Shown here: piece by piece, positions 17,269-26,111 of the stretch | Layout of the letters: each line of letters starts with the position of its first letter | How positions within the stretch are numbered: position 1 is the first letter of the stretch | Origin: Hyphomicrobiales bacterium | GTDB lineage: Bacteria > Pseudomonadota > Alphaproteobacteria > Rhizobiales > Rhizobiaceae | Assembly (NCBI GenBank): GCA_900469965.1 | Contig: UBZP01000009.1 | Coordinates: 1-64,000 of the forward strand | Direction: 5' to 3' | Length of the DNA stretch: 64,000 bases | The notes under the pieces: model-generated | What the model was told of the DNA's origin: nothing | Databases searched by the model: none | What the model saw: only the letters and a program-made list of their open reading frames with translations | Position numbers and translations under genes: made by a program

Positions 17269-18219
17269 TCAGCTCCTTGCCTCTTCCAGCACCGCGGCGA
17301 GCGTCCGCTCCACCAGCGTCAGCTTGAAGGCGTTGTGTTCGGTGGGCCTGGCGCCGGCCAGCAGTGCCGCGCTGGCGGAGTTCGCGCCGCGCGGCAGTTC
17401 CCTCTCGGCCGCCTCGACGCGCCAGGGCTTCGGCGCGATGCCGCCGACGGCGACCCGGCCGGTGCCGTCCGGATGGACCACCGCCGCGACCGAGACCAGC
17501 GCGAAGGCGTAGGATGCGCGGTCGCGAACCTTTCGGTAGATGTGGCGGCCGCCGACCGGCGCCGGCAGTCGGACCGCCGTGATCAGCTCGCCCGCCTCCA
17601 GCACCGTCTCGACGTGCGGCGTCTCGCCCGGCAACCGGTGGAAATCGGCAATCGGGATCGCCCGGCTCGTGCCGTCCGGCTTCACCGTCTCCACTTCCGC
17701 ATCCAGCGCCCGCATCGCGACCGCCATGTCGCTCGGATGGGTGGCGATGCAGGCGTCGCTGACGCCGACCACCCCGAGCTGCCGGCTGAAGCCGTCGATC
17801 GCCGAACAGCCGCTGCCGGGCTTGCGTTTGTTGCAGGGCTGGCTGGTATCGTAGAAATAGGGACAGCGGGTGCGCTGCATCAGGTTGCCGGCCGTCGTCG
17901 CCTTGTTGCGGAGCTGTCCGGAGGCGCCCGCCATCAGCGCGCGCGACAGGAGGCCGTAGTCGCGTCGCACCCGCTCGTCCGCGGCGAGATCGGTGTTGCG
18001 CACCAGCGCGCCGATGCGAAGGCCGCCGTCGTCGGTGGCCTCGATCCGGTCCAGGCCCAGCCGGTTGACGTCGATCAGGTGGCCCGGCGTCTCGATCTCG
18101 AGCTTCATCAGGTCCAGGAGGTTCGTGCCGCCGGCGATGAAGCGGGCGCCCGGCGTGCCGGCTGCCCTGGCGGCGGCGTCGGCCGCGGAGGTGGCGCGCT
18201 CGTAGGTGAAGGATCTCAT
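17269..18219 (-). CDS. paoB: FAD- and [4Fe-4S]-binding subunit of a PaoABC-like aldehyde oxidoreductase
   Basis: 316 residues from ATG 18219, preceded by GGGGAGG; the start overlaps the paoA-like stop (ATGA). The FAD-binding site of the CO-dehydrogenase flavoprotein family is visible ([17 protein letters not shown], then [20 protein letters not shown]). The Cys-rich insert with [17 protein letters not shown] and ACIATHPSD supplies four Cys, the arrangement that in PaoB binds an additional [4Fe-4S] cluster missing from most family members. This supports assignment to the PaoB branch instead of plain XdhB. It passes electrons between the Mo site of the downstream subunit and the 2Fe-2S subunit. 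Confidence 0.88.
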   Translation of the reverse strand: MRSFTYERATSAADAAARAAGTPGARFIAGGTNLLDLMKLEIETPGHLIDVNRLGLDRIEATDDGGLRIGALVRNTDLAADERVRRDYGLLSRALMAGASGQLRNKATTAGNLMQRTRCPYFYDTSQPCNKRKPGSGCSAIDGFSRQLGVVGVSDACIATHPSDMAVAMRALDAEVETVKPDGTSRAIPIADFHRLPGETPHVETVLEAGELITAVRLPAPVGGRHIYRKVRDRASYAFALVSVAAVVHPDGTGRVAVGGIAPKPWRVEAAERELPRGANSASAALLAGARPTEHNAFKLTLVERTLAAVLEEARS

Positions 18220-18833
18220 GCCGGCCTCCCCGCGACGTCCATGACGGCATCGACGATGTTGGAATAGGCGCCGCATCGACAGATGTTGCCGCTCATGCGT
18301 TCGCGCAGCTCGGCTCTCGTCAGCTGCGGCCGCTCGTCAAGCGTCGCACTCACATGGCTCGGAATGCCGGCCCTGATCTCGTCGAGAACGGCAATGGCGG
18401 AACAGATCTGCCCCGGCGTGCAGTAGCCGCACTGGAAGCCGTCGTGCCGGACGAAGGCCTCCTGCATCGGATGCAGATCGGTCGGCGTGCCGAGGCCCTC
18501 GATGGTGGTGATGCTGTCGCCCTCGTGCATGACGGCGAGCGTCAGGCAGGCATTGATCCGCCGGCCGTCCACGAGAACGGTGCAGGCGCCGCACTGGCCG
18601 TGGTCGCAGCCCTTCTTGGTGCCGGTCAGCTGCAGATGCTCGCGCAAGGCGTCCAGCAGCGACGTGCGGTTGTCCAGCTCCAGCTCCCGGCGCTTGCCAT
18701 TGACGGTGAAGGAAACCGGCGTCTTCAGGGCGGCATCAGCCGGACCGGCCGCCTGCTGCGCGCCGCCGGCGGAAGCCGATGCGGTGACGGCAACCGAAGC
18801 GGCGGTACCGGCTAGCAATCCACGTCTCGTCAT
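18216..18833 (-). CDS. paoA: Tat-exported 2Fe-2S subunit of a PaoABC-like aldehyde oxidoreductase
   Basis: 205 residues. ATG 18833 is chosen for its AGGAGAG site; an upstream in-frame ATG at 18857 is possible. The N-terminus [16 protein letters not shown] is a twin-arginine signal. A plant-type ferredoxin domain follows ([15 protein letters not shown], with the last Cys in INACL), then the second four-Cys helical domain (CGYCTPGQI and GNICRCGAY). These two clusters carry electrons out of the complex, probably to a periplasmic or quinone-linked acceptor. First gene of the minus-strand paoABC-like operon, divergent to the secreted cupin gene at 19202. Confidence 0.88.
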   Translation of the reverse strand: MTRRGLLAGTAASVAVTASASAGGAQQAAGPADAALKTPVSFTVNGKRRELELDNRTSLLDALREHLQLTGTKKGCDHGQCGACTVLVDGRRINACLTLAVMHEGDSITTIEGLGTPTDLHPMQEAFVRHDGFQCGYCTPGQICSAIAVLDEIRAGIPSHVSATLDERPQLTRAELRERMSGNICRCGAYSNIVDAVMDVAGRPA

Positions 18834-18908
18834 TTCCAGTTCTCTCCTGCGGTTCATGGCGCGATTCCGTCCCTTGATAAGCTGTCGCCGTGAAATCTGA
18901 TAGATGGG

Positions 18909-18966
18909 CGAACGAACAGCACCCGACGGCCTAACGACCGTCGCAGCGATATGGTTCATTCGTTCG
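18909..18966. promoter_or_regulatory. Nested inverted repeats in the paoA/cupin divergent region
   Basis: CGAACGAA (18909-18916) is repeated inverted as TTCGTTCG (18959-18966), and inside it CGACGG (18924-18929) pairs with CCGTCG (18938-18943). It sits between two divergent starts (18833 minus, 19202 plus), a natural place for a shared operator. No regulator is encoded nearby. Confidence 0.25.
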
Positions 18967-19201
18967 ATCGGGAGATCGCCGTGGCTGTTGCCGCTGCTCC
19001 AAAGGACGAGCCCTGTGCCAGCGCGGCAGCGGGACGGCCCTGCGATCACGATTTTATGAACGTCAATCCCGGATTCCGTTCGACCGGCGGCGTCCGGCGG
19101 ACTGGACTTCCGGTAATTTAGCCACCATCACTTTTTAAGGAGGGGATGAACCGCGCGGCCTGCCGCGCAGGGGCCAGTGCGAACCGAAGAAAGGGATCGA
19201 C

Positions 19202-19669
19202 ATGAAACTGCTGTTTGCGACAGGCATCTCGCTTCTTCTTTTGACTTCGGTCGGCACCGCGCAGGAGGCCATGGTCAGGATCACCCGCAGCGGCAGCCAG
19301 CCGCCGGCGATTGGCATCCCCGACTATTACACGGGCATCGTCCGCAAGGAGGCGCTCTTCGACGCCGAGGCACCCGCGCGCGTCGTCGGCGGCGTCGTGA
19401 CCTACGAGCCCGGCGCGCGCACGGCATGGCACAGCCACCCGCTCGGCCAGGTCCTGATCATCTCCGCAGGCGTCGGCCTCGTGCAGCAATGGGGGCAACC
19501 GGTCCAGGAAGTGCGGGAAGGCGACATCATCTGGATTCCCGCCGGCGTCAAGCACTGGCACGGCGCCACGGAGACCTCCCGCATGCGCCACGTCGCCGTC
19601 ACCGAGGCGCTCGACGGCAAATCGGTGGACTGGATGGAGAAGGTCGACACCATCCACCACGACGGCTGA
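19202..19669 (+). CDS. Secreted cupin-domain protein
   Basis: 155 residues with a signal peptide (1-20, ending GTAQ). ATG 19202 follows AAAGGGATC. The cupin fold is indicated by motif 1 (PGARTAWHSHPLGQVLIISAG) with two metal-ligand His and by motif 2 (GDIIWIPAGVKHWHGAT) with a further His. This matches the small CV_2614/YP_001338853-like cupins often found beside oxidoreductase genes. A metal-dependent isomerase or dioxygenase activity is possible but not assignable. It is transcribed away from paoABC and probably shares its control region; periplasmic location would put it with the Tat-exported Pao enzyme. Confidence 0.85.
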   Translation: MKLLFATGISLLLLTSVGTAQEAMVRITRSGSQPPAIGIPDYYTGIVRKEALFDAEAPARVVGGVVTYEPGARTAWHSHPLGQVLIISAGVGLVQQWGQPVQEVREGDIIWIPAGVKHWHGATETSRMRHVAVTEALDGKSVDWMEKVDTIHHDG

Positions 19670-19824
19670 CCGCTCCGGGCCGCAGCATCGACGACCGGCC
19701 GGACGGCGCGAGGGTATCCCGGCACGCCGCACGGTTGCTTCGCCCTTGGCGTTGCGCTACCCGACACTGTAGGAATTCTGGTTGGCTGAGGGGTTCGGTC
19801 GACGAAGCGGGAGATTGAAGAACG

Positions 19825-21675
19825 ATGGCCGCCGAAACAGCATCGCACGGTGTCGATCTCATCCCGATCGTGACGCTCCTGACGGCCGGCGTCGTGGCCG
19901 TGCCGCTGTTCAAGCGCTTCGGGCTCGATTCCGTCCTCGGCTACCTCGCGGCCGGCCTCGTCATCGGCCCCTACGGTCTCGGGCTCTTCACCGATGCGCA
20001 GAGCATCATCCATGTCGCCGAACTCGGCGTGGTCATGTTCCTCTTCGTCATCGGCCTGGAAATGCGGCCGTCGCGCCTCTGGGGCCTGCGCCGCGAGATC
20101 ATGGGGCTCGGCCTGCTGCAGGTCGTCGTCTGCAGCGCCCTGCTCACCTTCGCCGGCATGGCGCTCAGCTATGCGCCCTCCGTCGCCTTCGTCTTCGGCA
20201 TGGGCTTCGTCCTGACCTCGACGGCAATCGTCTTCCAGATCCTCAACGACCGCGGCGATCTGTCGACGCCCAAGGGACAGCGGATCGTATCGATCCTGCT
20301 GCTGGAGGATCTGGCGATCGTTCCCCTTCTCGCCGTCGTCGCCTTCATGGCGCCGGGGGCTGAAACATCCAGCCTGGCCTCGCAGGCCGCCCATGTCGCG
20401 ATCGGGCTCGGCGCGCTCGCCGGCCTGATCCTGATCGGGCGCTATCTTCTGAACCCCCTGTTCGCTGTCCTGGCACAGGCCGGCGCACGCGAGGTCATGA
20501 CCGCCGCGGCGCTGCTGGTCGTGCTCGGCGCGGCACTCGCCATGCAGCTCGGCGGACTGTCGATGGCGATGGGCGCCTTCCTCGCCGGCGTCCTTCTGTC
20601 CGAGAGCACGTTCCGCCACCAGCTCGAGGCCGATATCGAACCCTTCCGCGGCATCCTGCTCGGCCTGTTCTTCCTCGGCGTCGGCATGGCGCTCGACGTC
20701 GGTGTCGTCGCCGCCAACCTGCCGCTGGTCGCCTTCGCGGTGGTCGCCTTCATGCTGATGAAGGGCATCGGCATCTACGTCGTCGCCCGCCTGCTCGGGT
20801 CGGATCGCGAGGAGGCGGTCGAGCGGGCGGCGCTGATGGCCCAGGGCGGCGAATTCGCCTTCGTGCTCTACGCCGCGGCGACGGCGTTCGGCGTGATCGA
20901 CGCGCAGACCAACGCCATCTTCACCTCGACCGTGATCATCTCGATGGTGCTGACGCCGTTCGTGATCATGGCCGTCACCCGGCTGATGCCGGCACCGGCG
21001 GCGACCCTGCTCGACGGCGTCGAGGCCCCCGACGGGCTGACCGGCAACGTGCTCATCGTCGGCTTCGGCCGTTTCGGCCAGATCGTCAGCCAGCCGCTTC
21101 TCGCCAGGGGGCTGGAAGTCTCGATCATCGACAACGACGTGGAGATGATCCAGGCCGCGTCGGAGTTCGGCTTCAAGGTCTACTACGGCGACGGCACACG
21201 GCTGGATATTCTCCATGCCGCCGGTGCCGAGAACGTGGGGGCGGTCATCGTCTGCGTCGACAAGGCGGACGTGGCGCTCCACATCGTCGAGCTGATCAAG
21301 GCGGAGTTTCCGCTGGTCCAGGTGTTCGCGCGCGCCTACGACCGCGGCGCGGCGCTCTCGCTGATTGCGGCCGGCGTCGACTATCAGCTGCGCGAAACGC
21401 TGGAATCCGCGCTCGTCTTCGGCTGCTACGCGCTGACGAAGCTCGGCGTGCCGGAGCCGGAGGCCGAGGCGATCATGGAAGAGGTCCGGCGCCGCGACGA
21501 GCAGCGGCTTGCGATCCAACAGGTCGAGGGACTGTACGGCGGCCGGCAGTATTTCCAGGGCAACCGGCCATCCCCCACCCCGCTGACCACGCCGAAGCGC
21601 ACCGGCCGGTCGGGCAACGCCGAAGCCGAAGCGGTACTCAAGGGCACCACAAGTCCCGGCACCGCGGCCACCTGA
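19825..21675 (+). CDS. CPA2 family monovalent cation:proton antiporter with RCK/TrkA-N domain (KefB/C-like)
   Basis: 616 residues. The first ~400 residues form about 12-13 membrane helices of the Na+/H+ exchanger fold: GYLAAGLVIGPYGLGLF, VMFLFVIGLEM, GFVLTSTAIVFQIL and a LEDLAIVPLLA segment carrying the conserved acidic residues of the transport site. Residues 410-530 are an RCK domain with a Rossmann start GNVLIVGFGRFGQIVSQPL and acidic IIDND at strand 2, expected to bind NAD(H) or glutathione adducts and gate K+ efflux. The C-terminal tail (about 560-616) is low complexity. No KefG/F quinone reductase partner is present. Role: K+/H+ exchange in response to electrophiles or pH; specificity is not certain. 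Confidence 0.9.
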   Translation: MAAETASHGVDLIPIVTLLTAGVVAVPLFKRFGLDSVLGYLAAGLVIGPYGLGLFTDAQSIIHVAELGVVMFLFVIGLEMRPSRLWGLRREIMGLGLLQVVVCSALLTFAGMALSYAPSVAFVFGMGFVLTSTAIVFQILNDRGDLSTPKGQRIVSILLLEDLAIVPLLAVVAFMAPGAETSSLASQAAHVAIGLGALAGLILIGRYLLNPLFAVLAQAGAREVMTAAALLVVLGAALAMQLGGLSMAMGAFLAGVLLSESTFRHQLEADIEPFRGILLGLFFLGVGMALDVGVVAANLPLVAFAVVAFMLMKGIGIYVVARLLGSDREEAVERAALMAQGGEFAFVLYAAATAFGVIDAQTNAIFTSTVIISMVLTPFVIMAVTRLMPAPAATLLDGVEAPDGLTGNVLIVGFGRFGQIVSQPLLARGLEVSIIDNDVEMIQAASEFGFKVYYGDGTRLDILHAAGAENVGAVIVCVDKADVALHIVELIKAEFPLVQVFARAYDRGAALSLIAAGVDYQLRETLESALVFGCYALTKLGVPEPEAEAIMEEVRRRDEQRLAIQQVEGLYGGRQYFQGNRPSPTPLTTPKRTGRSGNAEAEAVLKGTTSPGTAAT

Positions 21676-21938
21676 CGGCCCATCTCCGCCGACCGGGCGG
21701 CTTCAGCCTGCCCCTGCGAGCGCAGCTGCGCTGCGCGATTTGCACTGCAGGATCGGTGGCTCGCGGTCTACAACGGACAGCTCAGCCTGTTTGACACGCC
21801 TTCGATCCGCGGGGTACGGCTCGCGAAGCGGTTGCGTTGCGGCCGGCCGAAGCGGAGCCGGCAAGGACGGATTTCCGCAGACATTGCAGACAGTTCGCCG
21901 GCCGCCCCTGCGGACCGGTCGAGAACGGGAGTTCACGC

Positions 21939-23381
21939 ATGGCAGACTATTCCTATCCGGACACGCAACTCTTCCTGAACGGCGAATGGAAGCCCGCGGC
22001 AGCCGGCGAGACGATCGCCGTCACCGACCCCGCCACCGGCGAGGTGATCGGCCAGGTCGCGAAGGCCGGCATCGTCGACCTGGACACAGCCCTTGCGGCG
22101 ACGCAGGCGGGCTTTGCCACCTGGAGCGCCACCTCCGCCTATGACCGCGCCCGCATCATGCGCAAGGCCGCCGACATCCTGCGCGAGCGCAAGGACAGGA
22201 TCGCCTGGATCATGACCCGCGAACAGGGCAAGCCGATCGCCGAATCCACCGGCGAGGTGGCGGCTGCGGCCGACCTGATCGAGTGGTTCGCCGAGGAAGC
22301 CCGCCGCACCTACGGCCACGTCATCCCCGCGCGCGCGCCGAACGTCTCCCAGCAGACGATCAAGCTGCCGGTCGGCCCGGTCGCGGCCTTCACGCCCTGG
22401 AACTTCCCGATCAACCAGATTGTGCGCAAGCTTTCCGCGGCCCTTGCCGCCGGCTGCTCGATCATCATCAAGGCGCCGGAAGAGACGCCGGCATCGCCGG
22501 CCGAACTGATCCGTGCCTTTGCCGATGCCGGCGTCCCCGCCGGCGTCATAGGCCTCGTCTACGGCGTTCCGGCGGAAATCTCCGAATACCTCATTCCGCA
22601 TCCGGCGATCCGCAAGGTCACCTTCACCGGCTCAACCCCGGTCGGCAAGCATCTGGCGGCACTGGCCGGCAGGCACATGAAACGCGTGACGATGGAGCTC
22701 GGCGGCCATGCGCCGGCGATCATCATGGCGGATGCCGACATCGACAAGGCGGCCAAGGTGATGGCCTTCTCCAAGTTCCGCAATGCCGGCCAGGTCTGCG
22801 TCTCGCCGACGCGCTTCCTCGTCGAGCAGCCGGCCTTCGGCCGCTTCGTCGACGGCTTCGTCGCGGCGACCAAGGGCGTGAAGGTCGGCAACGGCCTCGA
22901 TGCCGCTTCCACCATGGGCCCGCTCGCCAACGAGCGTCGCATCCCCGCACTGGAGGAGCTGGTCGCCGACGCCGTCGAGCACGGCGGCAAGCTCGAGACC
23001 GGCGGCCGCCGGATCGGCAACAGCGGCAACTTCTTCGAACCCACGGTGCTCACCAACGTCCCGGTCTCGGCGCGGATCATGAACGAGGAGCCCTTCGGCC
23101 CTGTGGCCATCATCAACCCGGTCGCCGGGCTGGAGGAGGCGATCGCAGAATCGAACCGCCTTCCCTTCGGGCTGGCATCCTACGCCTTCACCGCCTCGCA
23201 GGCCGCCGTGCATGCGATCGGAACGCGGGTGGAATCCGGCATGACGACGATCAACCATCTCGGCCTGGCGCTGCCCGAGGTGCCCTTCGGCGGCATCAAG
23301 GATTCCGGCTACGGCGACGAGGGCGGCGCGGCTGCGATCGAAGCCTACCTCGTGACCAAGTTCGTCACCACCGCCGCCTGA
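21939..23381 (+). CDS. NAD(P)-dependent succinate-semialdehyde dehydrogenase-like aldehyde dehydrogenase
   Basis: 480 residues from ATG 21939 (CGGGAGTTCACGC upstream; longer in-frame starts lack homology). Family signatures: [21 protein letters not shown], the cofactor-loop [11 protein letters not shown], catalytic Glu in TMELGGHAP and catalytic Cys in [11 protein letters not shown], and the C-terminal [14 protein letters not shown]. The SPTRF context after the Cys and the overall sequence place it near GabD/YneI-type enzymes. Likely oxidises succinate semialdehyde or a related omega-semialdehyde, which would fit the polyamine catabolic genes 2 kb downstream (putrescine to GABA to succinate), though it is a separate transcription unit. 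Confidence 0.88.
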   Translation: MADYSYPDTQLFLNGEWKPAAAGETIAVTDPATGEVIGQVAKAGIVDLDTALAATQAGFATWSATSAYDRARIMRKAADILRERKDRIAWIMTREQGKPIAESTGEVAAAADLIEWFAEEARRTYGHVIPARAPNVSQQTIKLPVGPVAAFTPWNFPINQIVRKLSAALAAGCSIIIKAPEETPASPAELIRAFADAGVPAGVIGLVYGVPAEISEYLIPHPAIRKVTFTGSTPVGKHLAALAGRHMKRVTMELGGHAPAIIMADADIDKAAKVMAFSKFRNAGQVCVSPTRFLVEQPAFGRFVDGFVAATKGVKVGNGLDAASTMGPLANERRIPALEELVADAVEHGGKLETGGRRIGNSGNFFEPTVLTNVPVSARIMNEEPFGPVAIINPVAGLEEAIAESNRLPFGLASYAFTASQAAVHAIGTRVESGMTTINHLGLALPEVPFGGIKDSGYGDEGGAAAIEAYLVTKFVTTAA

Positions 23382-23422
23382 CGCCGCGCAGGCCGCGGAA
23401 CCCGCACACCGGCCCATGAAGA

Positions 23423-23449
23423 AGCCGCGGACCGACCCGGTCCGCGGCT
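23423..23449 (+). terminator. Hairpin after the aldehyde dehydrogenase gene
   Basis: A 12-bp perfect stem AGCCGCGGACCG/CGGTCCGCGGCT with a 3-nt loop, 42 nt past the stop codon. The 3' T run is absent. Confidence 0.5.
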
Positions 23450-23519
23450 CGCGCAGTCCTGGGCGGCAGGTTCATGACCCCCGCAGATGATGCAAGCGAT
23501 ACCAGTGTATAGTGTCGCG

Positions 23520-23669
23520 GCGGCCGGAAGAGGACTACTCTTTGTTCATCGCCCCCATCGGCGTGTAGCGCGGCCCCCTCCCGCTACCGGCTCCGGAGCC
23601 CTCCCCTCCTCCGAGCCCGCGGATCGCACGATCCGCCTGACCGCCCAGCCGCCCTGGGCGGTCTTTTTT
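23520..23669 (+). ncRNA. Candidate small RNA with CU-rich anti-Shine-Dalgarno loops
   Basis: About 150 nt between the dehydrogenase terminator and a strong intrinsic terminator. Successive hairpins: AAGAG/CTCTT (23528-23542); GTAGCG/CGCTAC (23565-23587) with a CGGCCCCCTC-type loop; GGCTCCGGA/TCCGAGCC (23589-23617, one bulge) with loop GCCCTCCCCTCC; GCGGATC/GATCCGC (23619-23636); then the terminator. Hairpin loops exposing CCUCC-type sequence are the hallmark of the alphaproteobacterial CCUCCUCCC (cuckoo/CcsR) sRNAs, which is established knowledge. Membership here is inference, and the loops are close to the canonical motif but not identical. A TATAGT at 23508-23513 could be the -10 box. No open frame with a ribosome-binding site is present. 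Confidence 0.5.
23640..23669 (+). terminator. Rho-independent terminator
   Basis: ACCGCCCAG (23640-23648) pairs with CTGGGCGGT (23654-23662), followed by C and six T residues. This is the cleanest intrinsic terminator in the window. It ends the candidate sRNA, because the dehydrogenase gene already has its own hairpin 190 nt upstream and the next gene is on the opposite strand. Confidence 0.8.
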
Positions 23670-23724
23670 GCAGCCGCGCGGCGCAAGGGCCGGCCCCGTG
23701 GCCGGCCGCCGCCGGTGTTTCGCC

Positions 23725-24657
23725 TTACGGCTCGAGCGGTTCCAGATGCTGCTCGATAGCCGCGCGCAGATGCTCGTGCTGCCTGGGGATCTTCAGCGCC
23801 TCGCCGAGATGGGCGGTGTCCTCGTCGCGGTCGAAGCCCGGCTCGTTGGTCGCCACCTCGAACAGCACGCCGCCGGGCGTGCGGAAGTAGATGGCAAAGA
23901 AGTAGTCGCGGTCGATCACCGGCGTGACGTGGTAGCCCGTGTCGATCAGCGCCTTGCGGACGTCGAGCTGGGCCGCGCGGTCCTTCACTGCGAAGGCGAC
24001 ATGGTGGACGGAGCCGGCGCCGGGACGGGAGGCCGAAACGTCGGGCATGGTCTCGATGTCGATGGCATCGGCGCCGTTGCCGCCGGGCCGGACCATCCGG
24101 AGAATGCCGTTCTTCTCTTCCAGCACCTCGTAGCCCATGAAGCCCAGCAGTTCGCGCGTGGCGCCGCCGTCCTTCAGCCGCATGGCGACGGAGTGAAAGC
24201 CGCGGATCGCGTGCGCCTCGTCGATGCCGCCATGGGTCCAGGGCTGGCGGCTGTCGCTGTCGACCTCGACGAGGGCGAAACCGTCCCCGTCCGGTCCGGC
24301 GAAATGCAGGCGCTTCTGGCCGAACGTCTCGTCCTCGCGCAGGCCCGAGACCCGCCGGGCGGCAAGGCGCTCGCCCCAGTAGCCGAGCGCGCCCCTGGGC
24401 ACGGAGAAGACGGTCGTGCCCACCTCGCCGGTGCCGGACCGTCCGGGCGCGATGTGCGGAAAGGGGAAGTAGGTCATCACCGTGCCGGGCGTGCCCAGCT
24501 CGTCGCCATAGTAGAGGTGGTAGACGTCGGGGGAATCGAAATTGACCGTCTTCTTGACCCGGCGCAGGCCGAGGGCATCGGTGAAGAAGGCATTGTTGGT
24601 GCGCGCATCCGCAGCCATGGACGTGACGTGGTGCAGTCCGGTGATCTGGTCGAGCAT
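23725..24657 (-). CDS. VOC-superfamily ring-cleaving dioxygenase (glyoxalase fold, MhqE/MhqO-like)
   Basis: 310 residues. ATG 24657 is fixed by a strong AGGAGGTTT site 6 nt upstream. Two tandem vicinal-oxygen-chelate modules: the first begins ITGLHHVTSMAADARTNNAF, the second RGFHSVAMRLKDGGATREL, with metal-ligand candidates His in LHHVTS, His in VHHVAFAV and Glu in GGVLFEVATNEPG. DKTFRDY-like and PVIDRDYFFAIYF segments are typical of the hydroquinone/ring-cleaving branch. Expected Fe(II)-dependent cleavage of a catechol or hydroquinone, often linked to quinone detoxification. It is transcribed divergently from the polyamine operon across 352 bp, and its neighbours do not reveal the substrate. 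Confidence 0.85.
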   Translation of the reverse strand: MLDQITGLHHVTSMAADARTNNAFFTDALGLRRVKKTVNFDSPDVYHLYYGDELGTPGTVMTYFPFPHIAPGRSGTGEVGTTVFSVPRGALGYWGERLAARRVSGLREDETFGQKRLHFAGPDGDGFALVEVDSDSRQPWTHGGIDEAHAIRGFHSVAMRLKDGGATRELLGFMGYEVLEEKNGILRMVRPGGNGADAIDIETMPDVSASRPGAGSVHHVAFAVKDRAAQLDVRKALIDTGYHVTPVIDRDYFFAIYFRTPGGVLFEVATNEPGFDRDEDTAHLGEALKIPRQHEHLRAAIEQHLEPLEP

Positions 24658-24894
24658 GAGGAAACCTCCTGTTTGGATGCCGCCGAATTTGCGCCTTCCG
24701 CTCGACGGGCGAAAGTGCGCCGAAGGTGAAAGCACTGTTTCAGAAAAAGAAACGAAAGAACCCTCATTGTTTACAATTATCACATGACCGGCGCCGGCCG
24801 CCCGCCGCGATGCCCTTGCCATTCCCCCCGCGCTGCACAAGAATTACACATGCGTAGAATTTGCCCTTTACAGTTTTCATCGAACTGTGTTTTG

Positions 24895-24912
24895 TTGTGA
24901 TCATAATCACAA
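24895..24912. promoter_or_regulatory. Perfect 7-4-7 operator-like palindrome before the polyamine operon
   Basis: TTGTGAT-CATA-ATCACAA is a perfect inverted repeat, 98 nt upstream of the first pot-like start. A third half-site ATCACAA lies at 24920-24926, and ATCACA occurs at 24779-24784. Spacing and symmetry suit a GntR- or Crp-type dimer. The surrounding 24720-24930 region is AT-rich and carries the divergent promoters of the VOC dioxygenase and the polyamine operon. No regulator gene is adjacent. Confidence 0.5.
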
Positions 24913-25009
24913 AAAGCCTATCACAATGCGCAAGAAGAGCCGTTGAAGCGGCCGCCCAACCCCCGGATTTCGAAGAGGAAGCGAGGTCCGGACGAGACAC
25001 GGGGAACAT

Positions 25010-26110
25010 ATGGACCAGTCCCGAGCGACTGCTGCCCATGGCGGCGCTATCGGCATGCACGGCATCAAGAAGTGGTTCGGCAATTTCCAGGCGGTGGATG
25101 ACGTTTCGCTGGAAATCCGCCCGAACGAGTTCTTCACCCTGCTGGGGCCTTCGGGCTGCGGCAAGACCACGCTTCTGCGGATGATCGCCGGCTTCGAACT
25201 GCCGAGCGAGGGCAGCATCCGCCTCGACGGCGCCGAGATCGCGAGCCTCCTGCCCAACCAGCGCCCGGTCAACACCGTCTTCCAGAATTATGCGCTCTTC
25301 CCGCATCTGTCGGTCGCCGAGAACATCGGCTTCGGGCTGAAGATGCTCGGGCAGCCGAAGGCGAAGATCGCTGCGGCCGTCGCGGAAATGCTCAAGCTCG
25401 TCCACCTCGAGGGCCGCGGCAACGACCCGGTCACCCAGCTCTCCGGCGGCCAGCAGCAGCGCGTGGCGCTTGCCCGGGCGCTGGCGCCGCGGCCGAAGGT
25501 CCTCCTCCTCGACGAGCCGCTTTCAGCGCTCGACCTGAAACTCAGGAAGTCGATGCAGATCGAACTGAAGCGGCTGCAGAGCGAGACCGGCATCACCTTC
25601 GTCTTCGTCACCCACGACCAGGAGGAGGCGCTGACCATGTCCGACCGCATCGCGGTGATGAGCCACGGCACGGTCCGCCAGGTGGGCGAACCCTGGGAGA
25701 TCTACGACCGCCCGGCCGAGCGCTTCGTCGCCGACTTCATCGGCGACACCAATTTCCTCGACGTCGACGTCGTCGCGATCGAGGGCGAGCGGGCGCGGGT
25801 GCGGCTCGCTTCCGGCGCCGAAATCCCCGCGACCTTCCCCGCCGACATCCGCCCCGAGGGCCGCGTGTCCATCGTGATCCGCCCGGAACACGCCCGCGCC
25901 GTCGCCCCGTCGCCGGCCGCGCCGCTCGCCGGCACGGTCCATGACGTGGTCTACCTCGGCACCGACACGCACCTGCACGTCCGCCTTGCCGACGACAAGA
26001 CCTTCCTGGTCCGCCAGCAGAACGCCCGCAGCGGTCCCTGCGGCTTTGCCGTCGGCGACAGCGTCGGGATCGAACTCAGCGACGACGTCGCCCAGATCCT
26101 GAGGGATTGA
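25010..26110 (+). CDS. potA: Polyamine-type ABC transporter ATP-binding protein
   Basis: 366 residues, ATG 25010 after GGGGAACAT. ATPase motifs: Walker [11 protein letters not shown]-loop [11 protein letters not shown], signature [15 protein letters not shown], Walker [13 protein letters not shown] and the switch His in [10 protein letters not shown]. Residues from about 240 form a TOBE/OB regulatory domain ([23 protein letters not shown]). Length and domain order match PotA/PotG. It energises uptake through the two permeases that follow, with 1-bp and overlapping junctions. Operon of four transport genes plus three catabolic genes; polyamine specificity is supported by the downstream N-carbamoylputrescine amidase. 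Confidence 0.92.
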   Translation: MDQSRATAAHGGAIGMHGIKKWFGNFQAVDDVSLEIRPNEFFTLLGPSGCGKTTLLRMIAGFELPSEGSIRLDGAEIASLLPNQRPVNTVFQNYALFPHLSVAENIGFGLKMLGQPKAKIAAAVAEMLKLVHLEGRGNDPVTQLSGGQQQRVALARALAPRPKVLLLDEPLSALDLKLRKSMQIELKRLQSETGITFVFVTHDQEEALTMSDRIAVMSHGTVRQVGEPWEIYDRPAERFVADFIGDTNFLDVDVVAIEGERARVRLASGAEIPATFPADIRPEGRVSIVIRPEHARAVAPSPAAPLAGTVHDVVYLGTDTHLHVRLADDKTFLVRQQNARSGPCGFAVGDSVGIELSDDVAQILRD

Positions 26111-26111
26111 G

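Noticed and set aside
23487..23759. A 90-codon plus-strand open frame over the candidate sRNA
   Set aside because: It runs through a strong terminator, is rich in Arg/Pro/Ala and lacks a ribosome-binding site. A structured RNA explains the region better.
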